Origin: Dactylosporangium vinaceum
Lineage (GTDB): Bacteria; Actinomycetota; Actinomycetes; Mycobacteriales; Micromonosporaceae
Direction of reading: 5' to 3'
NCBI RefSeq assembly: GCF_019904175.1
Contig: NZ_CP061913.1
Location: 8,370,001 to 8,434,000 of the forward strand
Length of the DNA: 64,000 nt
Shown here: piece by piece, positions 44,201 through 50,988 of the stretch
How the letters are laid out: every line of letters starts with the position of its first letter
Numbering within the stretch: the stretch's first letter is position 1
Notes under the pieces: model-generated
What the model was told of the DNA's origin: nothing
The model's input: the letters and a program-made list of their open reading frames with translations, nothing else
The model's database searches: none
Position numbers and translations under genes: made by a program

Positions 44201-47200
44201 TCGCGCCGCCCGGCGAACAGCGGAGCGAGCTGGTTGAGCGTGGTGGGCGCGGAGTTCCAGAACGTCACCGGCTCCCGCAGCAGCACGTCGAGGAGCACGT
44301 CGGGATCGCGTTGCTCGCGCTCGTCGGCGATGTACAGCGACGCGCCGTAGCTGAGCAGGCCGAGGATGTCGAAGACGGACAGGTCGAAGCCGAGCGAGGT
44401 CACGCACAGCCCGACGTCCGCAGGCCCGAACCCGTGGGTGCGCTCGCACCAGTCGAGCAGGTTGAGCAGCGGCCGGTGCGCCACCGCCACGCCCTTGGGC
44501 TTGCCGGTGCTCCCGGACGTGAAGATCACATAGGCGGTGTCGTCCACCCCGCCGACGGGCTCCGGGTCGTCTTCGGATGCATCAAGGGTCTCGAGGTGTA
44601 CCGCGGCGACGCCCGCCGGCACCGGCCATCCCTGCCGGTCGGCGCCGACGAGCACGAGGCCGATCGCGGCGTCGTCGAGGATGGTCGCGGCGCGGGCGGC
44701 GGGCAGCGACGGCTCCAGGGGCACGTAGAACCCGCCGGCCTTGAGCACGCCGAAGACCGCGGCGACCATGGCCGGACCGCGGGGCACGCTGATGCCCACC
44801 GCGACCTCCGGCCCGACGCCGCGGGCACGCAAGCCGTGGGCGATCCGGTTGGCGCGGGCGTTGAGCTCCCGGTAGGTCATGGTGCCGCCGGCCCAGCGCA
44901 GGGCGATCGCGTCCGGGGTCCGGTGCGCCTGCCGCTCGAACAGCCGGTGCGCCGGGATCTCGGCCGGGAACGGCCGGTCGGTGTCGTTCCACTCGTAGAG
45001 GATCCGATGGCGCCTGACGGCCGAATCGTCAGCGGTGGCGGCCAGCAGCCGGCGGTACCGCTCGAACATCTCGGTCAGCTGCCCCGGCGGGAAGTGGGCC
45101 GGGACCGTGTCCCAGTAGAAGCGCAGTTCGTCGCCGTCGTCGATGGCGATGCAGTCCAGCGAGACGTCCGGGGTGCAGGTCAGCCACGGGCCGAGCCGGA
45201 CCCCCGGCGGCAGCGGCTGCTCGGACAGGTCCAGAATCCCGGTGTAGACCACGGGGAGGTCGAAGTGGCCGCCGCGGCGCTCCCGCATGACGCGCCGGCG
45301 CAGCTCCGTCAGGCCGTTGACCGCATCGGCGTGGGTGTCCTCGTCGAGCACGGCGCGGAACCTGGCGGCCTGCTCCCACAGCGGCAGTGTCGCGTCGGTG
45401 CGCGTGACCCAGCTCAGCGCGGTGTACTCCCCCGGCCGGTACCGGGCCGTGTCGTCGGTCCACCGCACCACCGGCACGCTGAACGGCGCCGGGTAGGAGC
45501 CGGCCAGGGCCTCGGTGAACGCCGCGGCGAGGATGTCGTCGGGGTGCAGGCCGGCCCTCTCGATCCGGGCCCGGATGGCCCGCCAGCCGGTCAGCCGGCC
45601 TTCCAGACGCTCGTGCGGCAGCCGCGCGACGGGCGTCGCGGGCTTCGCCAGCGCGGGCCCGCCGGCAAGGGCCGCCACCCGGGCCCGCCAGTGCTCGATC
45701 GCCGCCGGGTCGTTGCCGCGACCGCTTCGATACTGCGCGTGCGGCGCGGCCGGCACGGATTCGGCCGACGGATCGGCGTAGAGGCGCAGCAGCTCACGGA
45801 CGAGGAAATGGATGCTGCGGCCGTCGAGCACGGTGAGGTCGGTGACGAGGTGGACGATCGCGGTCGCGGACCCGTCGGTGGTCACGAACACCTCGGACTG
45901 CGGACCCCGCCCGAGCGGCATGGCCTGCCCCGTCGTCCGGTCCCGCAGCTCGGCCAGGAACGCGCCGGGGTCCGGCAGTGCGGTGAGGTCGATGACGGGG
46001 ATGTGCCGGCGGCTCGGGGTGTCGGCGCCGACGGCGAGGACCCCGTCGTGGGTGACGACGGTGCGCAGCGCGTCGTGGGCCCGCACCAGCCGCAGCCACG
46101 CCGACTCGAGCCGCGCCGGGTCGAGGTCGTCGACCTCGAAGGAGTGGCTCACCTGGCAGCCGTCCCAGGGTGCGGCCTCGCCGAGGCTGCGCGGCACGAA
46201 ATAGGCCTGCTGCAGCTCGTTGAGCCCGCGGAGCTCCGGCTCGGTGAGGCTCAGGTCGGCCAGCGCGTTGACGAACGTGGCGAACAGCCGCTCGAGGGTG
46301 CCCGGGGCGAACCGGCCGGTCGCGACGTCCCAGCGCAGGTGCAGCTCGCCGCCCTCCTCCCACATCTGGTGGTCGAGTGCGACGCCGGTGGTCTGGCTCA
46401 GCGCGTAGGTGGCGGCGCGGGCAGGCTGGGCGGTGCCGAGCAGGCTGGTGAACACGACCGGCAGCTCGACAGTGGGGGCGGTGCGGTCCCGGCCGCGGAC
46501 CGCGCGCAGCGCCGCCACGCCGGAGACGGCGGCGTGGCCGAGCGCCTCCCACAGCTGGGCGTGGACGGCCGCGACCGCCTGCGGCAGCGGCCGGTCGAGG
46601 GTGTCGCCGAGGGGCAGCACGAGGCTGGAGGTGAAGGGCCCGGCGACGGTCTCGGCGTCGCCCGGCAGGCGGGTGCGGTCGTTGGTGGTGAGGACGACCG
46701 AGAAGGGGCGGCCGGCCCGGTGCCAGCCGAACGCCTCGGCGAACAGGGTCAGCACGACGGCGGTCGGCGACACCTCCCAGCGGCGGGCGAGGTCGTTGAG
46801 GACCGTCCACTGGGCCCGGTCCAGCTTGCCGGTCAGCGCGGTCCGGCGGTTCCCGTGCGGCTCCGGGCCGGCCGGCCGGACCAGGTCGGGGCCGCCGGGC
46901 AGGCCGGCGAGGCGCTCGGCCCAGTAGTCCAGGTGCCGGCGGTGTTCGGGGCCGCGGCGCTGCGCGGCGAGGGACAGCACGCACTCGCGCACGGTCACCG
47001 CCGGTGCGGCCGGGCGGTATGCGCTGTCGGCGTAGCAGGCCCACAGGTCATCGAGCATCAGGGCCAGGCCGTGCCCGTCGGTCAGGATGGCGTCGATGCT
47101 CACGTGGACGGTCGACGGACCGGTCGGGGGCCGGGTCACGGCCAGTGTGTGCATCGGCCATACACCCGGCTCGTAGCGGTGGTGGGACAGCCGGTCGCGG

Positions 47201-47769
47201 GTCGCCCCGACGTCGGCGCCGTGCTGCACGGCGATCTCGGGTGCGCTCGCCCGCTCCTGCACGCGCTGCCGGCCGTCGTCGGTGAGGACGGCGCGGAGCA
47301 TGTCGTGCCGGTCGACGACCCGCTGCCAGGCCGCCCGCAGGCGGGGCACGTCGAGGTCGTCGACCTCGAACTCGCGGTAGACGTGGCAGCCGATCGGGTC
47401 GTCGCCGAGCAGCGGGTCCTTGCTGATGAGGTACGCCTGCTGCAGGTCGCTGAGCGGGAACGGCTCGTGCCGCTCGCCGGCGGCCGCGGTGCCGGTGGCC
47501 TCGGTGCTGGTGGCCGGGCCGGCCACCGGCTCCGGCCGGGCCTCCTCCTGCACGCGGGCCACCAGGTCGGCGACAGTGGCGCACCGGCCCAGCCACTGGA
47601 CCGGGATGTCGACGCCGAACGCCGTGCGGAGCTGGAACCACAGGCGCGTGGCGGCCAGGGACTCCAGCCCGCGGTCGGCGAGGCTGGTGTCGAGGTCGGG
47701 GGCCGCGCCCGGCGGCAGCAGGGGGCCGAGGATGGCGAGCACCGCGGCTGGGATGTCTTCTGTCCGCAC
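35236..47769 (-). CDS. Hybrid NRPS / trans-AT PKS (4177 aa), LnmI-like
   Basis: First part of the assembly line. Domains by residue: carrier Ser37 (RGLESLAA), heterocyclisation Cy1 104-520 (D226xxxxD231), Cy2 525-935 (D644xxxxD649), A 945-1455, PCP Ser1500 (GATSFTM), FMN oxidase Ox 1595-1830, KS 1852-2280 (Cys2012), ACP Ser2456, KS 2516-2940 (Cys2676), KR about 3110-3500, ACP Ser3621, KS 3688-4105 (Cys3853) and a 70-residue tail. The A-domain pocket, read by eye as D-L-F-N-Y-S-L-V-W-K, is close to the cysteine code, so Cys is added, cyclised and oxidised to a thiazole as in leinamycin. There is no A domain for the first carrier and no AT anywhere. It ends on a KS that pairs with the DH-ACP-KR opening of the giant PKS. 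The GTG start at 47769 follows GGGAG at 7 bases, just after the AT-ER stop. Confidence 0.95.
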   Translation of the reverse strand: MRTEDIPAAVLAILGPLLPPGAAPDLDTSLADRGLESLAATRLWFQLRTAFGVDIPVQWLGRCATVADLVARVQEEARPEPVAGPATSTEATGTAAAGERHEPFPLSDLQQAYLISKDPLLGDDPIGCHVYREFEVDDLDVPRLRAAWQRVVDRHDMLRAVLTDDGRQRVQERASAPEIAVQHGADVGATRDRLSHHRYEPGVWPMHTLAVTRPPTGPSTVHVSIDAILTDGHGLALMLDDLWACYADSAYRPAAPAVTVRECVLSLAAQRRGPEHRRHLDYWAERLAGLPGGPDLVRPAGPEPHGNRRTALTGKLDRAQWTVLNDLARRWEVSPTAVVLTLFAEAFGWHRAGRPFSVVLTTNDRTRLPGDAETVAGPFTSSLVLPLGDTLDRPLPQAVAAVHAQLWEALGHAAVSGVAALRAVRGRDRTAPTVELPVVFTSLLGTAQPARAATYALSQTTGVALDHQMWEEGGELHLRWDVATGRFAPGTLERLFATFVNALADLSLTEPELRGLNELQQAYFVPRSLGEAAPWDGCQVSHSFEVDDLDPARLESAWLRLVRAHDALRTVVTHDGVLAVGADTPSRRHIPVIDLTALPDPGAFLAELRDRTTGQAMPLGRGPQSEVFVTTDGSATAIVHLVTDLTVLDGRSIHFLVRELLRLYADPSAESVPAAPHAQYRSGRGNDPAAIEHWRARVAALAGGPALAKPATPVARLPHERLEGRLTGWRAIRARIERAGLHPDDILAAAFTEALAGSYPAPFSVPVVRWTDDTARYRPGEYTALSWVTRTDATLPLWEQAARFRAVLDEDTHADAVNGLTELRRRVMRERRGGHFDLPVVYTGILDLSEQPLPPGVRLGPWLTCTPDVSLDCIAIDDGDELRFYWDTVPAHFPPGQLTEMFERYRRLLAATADDSAVRRHRILYEWNDTDRPFPAEIPAHRLFERQAHRTPDAIALRWAGGTMTYRELNARANRIAHGLRARGVGPEVAVGISVPRGPAMVAAVFGVLKAGGFYVPLEPSLPAARAATILDDAAIGLVLVGADRQGWPVPAGVAAVHLETLDASEDDPEPVGGVDDTAYVIFTSGSTGKPKGVAVAHRPLLNLLDWCERTHGFGPADVGLCVTSLGFDLSVFDILGLLSYGASLYIADEREQRDPDVLLDVLLREPVTFWNSAPTTLNQLAPLFAGRRDAAGTDTLRLVYLSGDYTPLTLPDEVRALFGGARIVSLGGATEATVWSNWFDVGTIDPAWRSIPYGRPIANARYYVLDEAMEPCPVGVEGDLFVGGECLALGYYRQPELTGERFIADPFDVRPGGRLYRTGDRASFFPDGNICFLGRADGQVKIRGFRVELGEIEHRLRAHTEVKDAVVLARADRTGDRKLVAYVVPATATPPTVAALRRHAADGLPDYMVPNVVAFVDTFPATSNGKLDRDGLPWPVEPGSRHVFSTAGGAGTTPVAAQLPVDAVAAGDLTAELCEIFAELLGIGTLDPDEDIWNQGATSFTMVQVSGALRARHGRKVPVSALLADPTVRGIALALTGAPAEPPTERLTEPSTERLTEPSTEPSAGPEPIAAEPAAGFAPVAAQPAEPPAAPPRPGPVDFFSAADRDAFKRARWDLRTPDPAGVCVSLEPADVAGEHYDWRASRREFGARAVERRELSRLLGLLREVETDGRRRRLYPSAGDTYGVQAYVHVRPGGVAGVPEGLYYYHPVAHDLQLITARPELDRSVHFVYNRPVFDEAGFELYLFGRLDAVEPLYGADSERFLLLEAGYLGQLLLLGQTACGVGLCPIGNVALDAVRAGFGLDERYVYLQAFLGGSGTGVAAVAATGERPLFAPAEPPLGAAVDVPQRPTAEVAIVGLAGRFPGADSPEELWSNLSRGTRSLTAVPAHRYGQVVAGGADAGAIGGYLSDVDGFDSLLFHVSPVEAAGLDPQLRLLLHTVWECLERAGHTPGSLGSTGVFLGAMWQDHQQVGADRAGAGEAATVSATASDAANRVSHFFGFTGPSIAVDASCSSSLAALHLAAESLRRGECESAVVAAVNLLTHPYHGQLLRDLGLLAEGLPDGAFDATEAGWSPGEGVAAVLLRARADAGDDVLGIVETTRIGHFGGAGRFGTPQAEPLRRSLRDVLAAAAIDVEDIGYVECAGAGATLADAAEIEALSDVFAARRTPVPIGTVKPNIGHLEAAAGLSQLAKVLLQLRAAQIAPTILSSRPSRLISWSGAGVEPAGRLTPWPETGPPRRALINAVGATGSYGHVVIRAAQRPSEPSRVAAPQVVPLSAQTDAQLADLAGRLHRHLLARPADLTDIAYTLQVGRLPLGKRAVVRAGTTAELTAALGFLARGGRPPAVTTGTARPGGSASTAPDPYAAATDWLAGRPVDWAAYWPAGRARRIALPTYPFATDTYRLGAVPAPAPDRRRPGAPGPAEDYVLRVYAEISGIAVERLDTHVALEDYGLSSYLIAQLNARFAEDLGDVSKTLFFTHRDLAGVAAEIAPLVTGETPVSRTTTVVPRSEPDDDRIAVIGIAGRYPQADDLDEFWSNLLSERDVIGPVPADRRHVDGPRELMVGGFLADVAAFDPLFFGITPRDAALMDPQERLFLQVAWHTLESAGYPRTRLRERHHGRVGVFVGSMYNEYPFFGLASGGDGPAAGSAIAGIANRVSYFLDLNGPSMTVDTMCSSSLTAIHVAVASLQRGECEVALAGGVNLSLHTNKFVQLRDMRMASSDHRCRSFGAGGDGFVPGEGVGAVLLKPLSRARADGDRVLAVVLGSAVNHDGKTNGYTVPSPVAQGSVVLQAMRDAGVSADGIGYLEAHGTGTSLGDPIEIDGLGRAFAEAGLAAGSCAIGSVKSHIGHLEAAAGIAGLTKVVLQFRHGMLAPSRHAEQLNPNVDWSRSPLRVQREAAAWPAGVPRRAGISSFGAGGANAHLIVEAGDATPATPAGPPVAAGPQPVLLSARTADQLRQLAGRLAVHVEGLTDPSALADIAYTSRVGREALPERLAVLATSVAHLSQVLAAFAAGRVHRDVITRGGNGSGPAQQWVDGAAVDWTPAGGGRIVDLPHYPFARMHCWIGESAVDTPAVPLLARDWRPIDAPAPVRAASRDAAGTILCLHRDSQHDLVEAVAAELRPARVVRLVEGRDLTSPQTARTAVRRLLEREPAVTGLLDLCALSDDAGAERDGGPWLARLAVLQELVAARPKGGLRVLQTTSGLFDSPGAAPDLTGARLAGFVRSLGAEHPWVNATVVDLDRPAAADIVTAWRSAEPWGEACLRGGKWYRPCLVPVAEPAGPAWRPDPDRVYVVTGGTRGLGALVANQLVRWGARRLAVLGVRSLPPRHDWSRPDLHGPAVATVRHIQELERLGAQVMVYCGPLDRRAELGGFLDEVRTGLGAIAGVIHCAGQGSQGPAPFARLDLDGVRATLAPKGDGLDTLVDLTSGDRLDRFVLFSSVSSAAGRLAAGVTDYAAANAYLDYTAAARVRSGQPWFRAVNWPVWRETGGGTARPDAATVVGLDALSDADGLAVLERILTMPAAAVTLPCPAAAGGFDAEAVLRVNRTVPDEIRPADAAGTVDLGRAASPGQPPATHVDTLPVARPAPWLAGIFATSLAIPAGQLDHDATFSDLGVESVLLGELLVKIEAGLGQPLEPSLLLEHPTLNRLAAHLGATVAGAPVAGPAGSTPPAAPATAAADRVDGRIAVIGMACRLPGAPDLESFWRLLRQGGSAVTEVPASRWDVAELYRRERATGRSVSKWGGFVDGVEDFDPGYFGMTDDEAKNLDPAIRMTLEATAACLSDAGYTDDELRGRDVGIFMGARMSGYRRRIGTADAASGLGGDQNFIAARVAHQYDLRGPALVVDSACSSALVSVHLAIGSLLAGETPVALAGGVEVLLDEEPYLEFSHARALSPDGRCATFARDANGFVPGEGCGVLLLKPLAAAVRDGDRVHAVIEAVAVGNDGRTMGLTTPNPVAQGQVVRAALARAGRRAAEIGMVEAHGTATMIGDPIELRALTDVYREDTDRAGYCAIGSVKSNVGHLLSAAGVAGLLKLLLAIEHAEIPATLHCADPNPRFDFAASPFFPVTEPRAWPAGDRVGAVSAFGLGGTNAHLIAAAAPASSPARAPLPAPVFHRRRLWWDRPASSAAPEPEPLTTPKQHGNGGSRSRPRPLVASVLDLTFRPVTREAVS
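35239..36708 (-). other. C-terminal KS of a split module
   Basis: Residues 3688-4177. KS Cys3853 in VDSACSSAL; HGTAT instead of HGTGT, His retained; IGDPIELRAL and KSNVGHL present. No processing domain follows, so the module is completed by the DH-ACP-KR at the start of the giant PKS more than 11 kb away. Confidence 0.88.
36790..40224 (-). other. PKS module KS-KR-ACP
   Basis: Residues 2516-3660. KS Cys2676 in VDTMCSSSL with an intact HGTGT; KR with VTGGTRGLG and SSVSSAAG...TDYAAANAY; ACP LGVESVLL at Ser3621, with Glu before the Ser where Asp is usual. This predicts one extension and ketoreduction after the thiazole. Confidence 0.88.
40270..42216 (-). other. Predicted non-elongating ketosynthase (KS0) and ACP
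   Basis: Residues 1852-2500. The KS keeps Cys2012 (VDASCSSSL) and His2181 (IGHLEAA), but the HGTGT motif is degraded to CAGAGAT, so the first catalytic His is replaced by Cys2143. Loss of this His is the mark of KS0 domains that pass the chain on without extension. The ACP carries YGLSSYL with Ser2456. Confidence 0.8.
42280..47769 (-). other. Loading carrier and thiazole module: PCP-Cy-Cy-A(Cys)-PCP-Ox
   Basis: Residues 1-1830 of the LnmI-like synthase. Both Cy domains keep DxxxxD and open with LQQAY. Tandem Cy domains are known from VibF, where one condenses and the other cyclises. The first carrier has no dedicated adenylation domain and must be loaded in trans, for which the A-PCP-TE protein, free PCP and Cys acyltransferase of this cluster are obvious candidates. 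Ox (McbC/nitroreductase-like, LYPSAGDTYGVQAYVHV) aromatises thiazoline to thiazole. Confidence 0.88.
43087..43134. repeat. 24-bp direct repeat, two copies, in an interdomain linker
   Basis: Two in-phase copies of a 24-base unit beginning GGTCGAGGGCTCGG (first copy one base different), encoding repeated STERLTEP in the linker between PCP and Ox of the LnmI-like synthase. A flexible linker expansion with no further meaning seen. Confidence 0.75.
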
Positions 47770-47770
47770 G

Positions 47771-50089
47771 TCATTCTCCCGAGTTCGACCAGGTCCGCAG
47801 TGTGCCGTCGAGCAGGTGCGCCGCGCCGTCCATGAGCAGGTCGGCGATGGTGTCGACATGGCGTTGCCGCCAGTCGTGCAGCGGGGTGCCGGCGACGAGC
47901 CGGTTGAAGGCGCCGAGCGCCGGCCCGCAGTGGATCTGATAGTTGACCGTGCCGCCCGATACGCCGGGCTCGCCGGCCAGGGCCAGCCGGGTGGAGTGCA
48001 CGAAGTACCAGCGGAAGACGAGGGCCATCCGCGCCTTCGGGCTGCGCTCGGCCCGGTCGAGGTCGGCCGGCCGGTGCTTGCGCAGGTACTCGCGGGTCTC
48101 GTCCCACACCTCGGCGAACGTCCGGCGGAAGTACCGCTCCTCGATCGTCCGCCGGGTCTCGGGATCGATGTCGTCGAGCCCGTCGTACTGCCGGTACACC
48201 TGGTAGAGCTTGTTGGCCCGGGCCGGGAAGAGGGTGCCCTTGCGCACGACCTGGACCCGCGCGCCGAGCTCGAACAGGTCGCCGGCCGGGGCGTAGGCGG
48301 TGTCCTGCACGTCCAGGCCGGCGAGGAGGTCCTTGACCGCGTCGGAGGTGCCGGCCTCGACTGTGCACTGGTTCACCGAGCCGGTCACGACGAAGTCGGC
48401 GCCGAGCACGAAGGCGGCCGCGGCGGCTTCCGGGGCGCCGATGCCGCCGGCGGCGCCGATCCGGATCCGGGTGGGGTAGCCGTGCCGTCGCATCGCCTCG
48501 TCGCGGAGCCGGCCCATGGCGGGCATGAGGGCGTAGGGGCTGCCGGCGTCGGTGTGCCCGCCGGAGTCGGCCTCGACGCAGATGTCGGCGGCGACGGGGA
48601 GCAGGGCCGCGGCGGCGGCCTCGGCGGCGGTGAGGGCACCCTCGGCGACGAGCCGGTCGAGCATGGCCGCGGGCGGCGGGGCCATGAACGCGGCGGCGAC
48701 CTCCGGCCGGGAGACCTTGGCGACGACGTGCCGGGCGGCCCGGGCGACGCCGTCGGTGCCGATGGCGGCGCCGGTGTAGCGAAAGTGCAGCAGCGCGGGG
48801 GTGAGCTGCAGAAAGCTCGCGGCCTCCACGTGCCGGACGTCGTGGCGCAGGTAGAGCGCGACGAGCTCACGTTCGGCGGCGGGGTCGTCGGGGACGGCGA
48901 GGAGGTTGACGCCGAAGCGGGCGCCGGCACCGAGCCTGGCACGGATCTCCCGGATGCCGGCGTCGATCTCGTCGAGGGTGAGGCCGCCGGTGCCGAGGAA
49001 GCCCATGAGGCCGGCCTTCGCCATCCGGATCACCAGCGCGGGCGAGGCGATGCCCTTGAACATGGAGCCGGCCAGGTAGGCGTGCCGCACGCCGTAGTCG
49101 GCCCGGAACTCGGCCGAACCCAGCGCCGCCGCGGTGATGCGGCCGGGCCGGGGCGTTGCCGCCGGCTCCGCGGGCTCGGGGACCGCGGGTGCGCCGATCA
49201 CTGGCGCGCAGGCCGCGGGCGCCGGGGTGGCGGGGGCCGGGCAGGGCTGGGCCTTGGCCTCGTTCCACAACTCGGCCAGGACCCGCCCCGGGCCCACCTC
49301 GACCAGGTCGGTGACGCCCGCGGCGAGCAGGTGGCTCATGCTCTCCCACCAGCGCACCGGGCTGTCCACCTGCCGGCCCAGCAGGTCGCCGACCCCGCCG
49401 GCCGGATAGGGCAGCGCCGTCACGTTGGCGATGACCGGGATCTGCGGGTCCCGCAGGGCGAACGCCGTCAGGAACTCCCGGTACTGCGCCGCGGCCGGCG
49501 CCATGTGCCGCGAGTGGAACGGCGCGCTGACCCGCAGCTTGACGCACCGCCCGGCCCCGGCTGCGGTGATCGCCTCGGTGGCGCGTTGCAGCGCGAGGTC
49601 CGGGCCGGACAGCACGACCTGGCGCGCCGAGTTGCGGTTCGCCAGGTCGATCTCGTGCAGACCCTCCCGGTGCAGCAGGTCGGCGAGCCGGTCCGGCTCG
49701 ACGCCGACGACGGCGACCATGCCGCCGTCGCCGGCCTGGCTCATCAGCTCGCCGCGGCGCTGCACGAGCCGCACGCCGGTGGCGAAGTCGAAGCAGCCGG
49801 CCGCGAACAGGGCGTCGTACTCACCGAGGCTGTGCCCGGCGAGGAAGTCCGGGGCGGGCTCGCGCTCCCGGCGGTCGAGATAGCTCAGCGCGTTGACCAC
49901 GAACAGCGCCGGTTGCACATGGCGCGTGTCCTTCAGGCCCGGTGCGGCGTTGGTCAGGCAGAGCTCGCGGACGCGGTAGCCGAGGATCTCGTCCGCCTGC
50001 CGGCACAGGTCCGGATAGCGGTCCAGGACGTCGGCTCCCATGCCGCGGCGCTGTGCGCCCTGCCCCGCGAATACCCACGCTACGGCCAT
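47771..50089 (-). CDS. Trans-acting acyltransferase fused to enoyl reductase-like oxidoreductase, LnmG-like (772 aa)
   Basis: Residues 1-290 are a malonyl-CoA:ACP acyltransferase: WVFAGQGAQ, Ser87 in GHSLGEY, PFHSRHM. It supplies extender units to the AT-less modules of both synthases. Residues about 330-772 are an FMN-dependent oxidoreductase of the PfaD/nitropropane-dioxygenase type (GFLGTGGL, IGAAGGIGAPEAAAAAF), which acts as a trans enoyl reductase in many trans-AT systems. The same AT-oxidoreductase fusion is LnmG in leinamycin. The ATG at 50089 is 8 bases after GAGGAGG; a GTG three codons earlier overlaps that ribosome site. It lies directly upstream of the NRPS-PKS with no gap, so the AT and the synthase are co-expressed. 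Confidence 0.93.
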   Translation of the reverse strand: MAVAWVFAGQGAQRRGMGADVLDRYPDLCRQADEILGYRVRELCLTNAAPGLKDTRHVQPALFVVNALSYLDRREREPAPDFLAGHSLGEYDALFAAGCFDFATGVRLVQRRGELMSQAGDGGMVAVVGVEPDRLADLLHREGLHEIDLANRNSARQVVLSGPDLALQRATEAITAAGAGRCVKLRVSAPFHSRHMAPAAAQYREFLTAFALRDPQIPVIANVTALPYPAGGVGDLLGRQVDSPVRWWESMSHLLAAGVTDLVEVGPGRVLAELWNEAKAQPCPAPATPAPAACAPVIGAPAVPEPAEPAATPRPGRITAAALGSAEFRADYGVRHAYLAGSMFKGIASPALVIRMAKAGLMGFLGTGGLTLDEIDAGIREIRARLGAGARFGVNLLAVPDDPAAERELVALYLRHDVRHVEAASFLQLTPALLHFRYTGAAIGTDGVARAARHVVAKVSRPEVAAAFMAPPPAAMLDRLVAEGALTAAEAAAAALLPVAADICVEADSGGHTDAGSPYALMPAMGRLRDEAMRRHGYPTRIRIGAAGGIGAPEAAAAAFVLGADFVVTGSVNQCTVEAGTSDAVKDLLAGLDVQDTAYAPAGDLFELGARVQVVRKGTLFPARANKLYQVYRQYDGLDDIDPETRRTIEERYFRRTFAEVWDETREYLRKHRPADLDRAERSPKARMALVFRWYFVHSTRLALAGEPGVSGGTVNYQIHCGPALGAFNRLVAGTPLHDWRQRHVDTIADLLMDGAAHLLDGTLRTWSNSGE

Positions 50090-50107
50090 CTCGGCCACCT
50101 CCTCGGG

Positions 50108-50956
50108 TCAGGCCTGCTGCCGGGTGGCGTACAGGCCCCAGTGGTGCGGGGTGAGGGCGATGTCGCTGACCGAGCCGTCCACGAAGGTGCCGGGCCGGCC
50201 GTCGTCGGCGAACGCGTCCTGCTCCAGCAGCCGCTGGTAGGTCGTCAGGTCGCGCAGGTGGATCAGCCAGTGCAGCTGGTCGCCGCCGAAGGCCTCCTCG
50301 TAGGCGAAGGCGCTGGCCTCGCCGGCGAAGTTCTTGTTGATGTTCTCGACCAGCTCGCGGGCGATCTGCCGGGCCTCGGCCCGGAAGCCGTAGCCGACGG
50401 TGGCCGAGCGCAGCAGCACGATGCCGGCGTTGCCGGAGTGCAGCAGCTGGCCCTCGGGCTGCGCGGTCTGCTCGCCGGCCACCGGCACCGTGTCGCGGCC
50501 GGTGCGGCCGGTCCAGGTGTGCGGCAGCAGCACGTTGGAGCGCATGCTGCCGTCGACGAACAGCCGGTCCCACGCGCCGGCGCCGCTGTCGGTCTGGACC
50601 CGCTCCTTGGCGACGGACTCGCGGTAGGCGCGGTCCTGGTCGCCCATCTCGACCATGCCGTAGTAGGTGTCCAGGGACCGCAGATGGATCAGGAAGTGCA
50701 GCCGGTCCTCGTAGCCGAATGTCTCCTCGTACACGAAGGCGGTCGCGTTGCCGGCCTGGCGGGCGTTGACGTGCTTGGCCATCTCGCGGGCGAAGACGCG
50801 GCCCTCGTTGCGGTACTCCGAGCGCAGCTGGCCCACCTTCTGCACGATCACACCGGCGTTCGCCGAGTGCAGCAGCCCGGCCGCACCGGCCTCGACCTGA
50901 TGCTGGGCCGGGGGCACGATCTGGGCGCGCCGCTCGGCGGTCATCGAATCGGTCAT
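50108..50956 (-). CDS. Unknown-family protein A, two internal repeats (282 aa)
   Basis: No function recognised; possibly the family listed as DUF6039, from memory only. The protein is two copies of one domain. Each begins with LHSxNAGxxV and has a central FxYEExFGxxD(R)LHxLIHL run, then a VDGSxxxxxLxPHxW segment (repeat 1 residues about 27-135, repeat 2 about 150-282). The alternation of strands and helices and the FGxxDRLHW core recall dimeric alpha-beta barrels (ABM/NIPSNAP-like), but this is a guess. The ATG at 50956 has GAGGAGAAGG just upstream. It lies between protein B and the AT-ER gene in one operon, and homologues of it are at 50989-51885 and 56473-57330. Confidence 0.8.
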   Translation of the reverse strand: MTDSMTAERRAQIVPPAQHQVEAGAAGLLHSANAGVIVQKVGQLRSEYRNEGRVFAREMAKHVNARQAGNATAFVYEETFGYEDRLHFLIHLRSLDTYYGMVEMGDQDRAYRESVAKERVQTDSGAGAWDRLFVDGSMRSNVLLPHTWTGRTGRDTVPVAGEQTAQPEGQLLHSGNAGIVLLRSATVGYGFRAEARQIARELVENINKNFAGEASAFAYEEAFGGDQLHWLIHLRDLTTYQRLLEQDAFADDGRPGTFVDGSVSDIALTPHHWGLYATRQQA

Positions 50957-50988
50957 GTCCTTCTCCTCTCGTTCTCGGGTTCCGGCGC

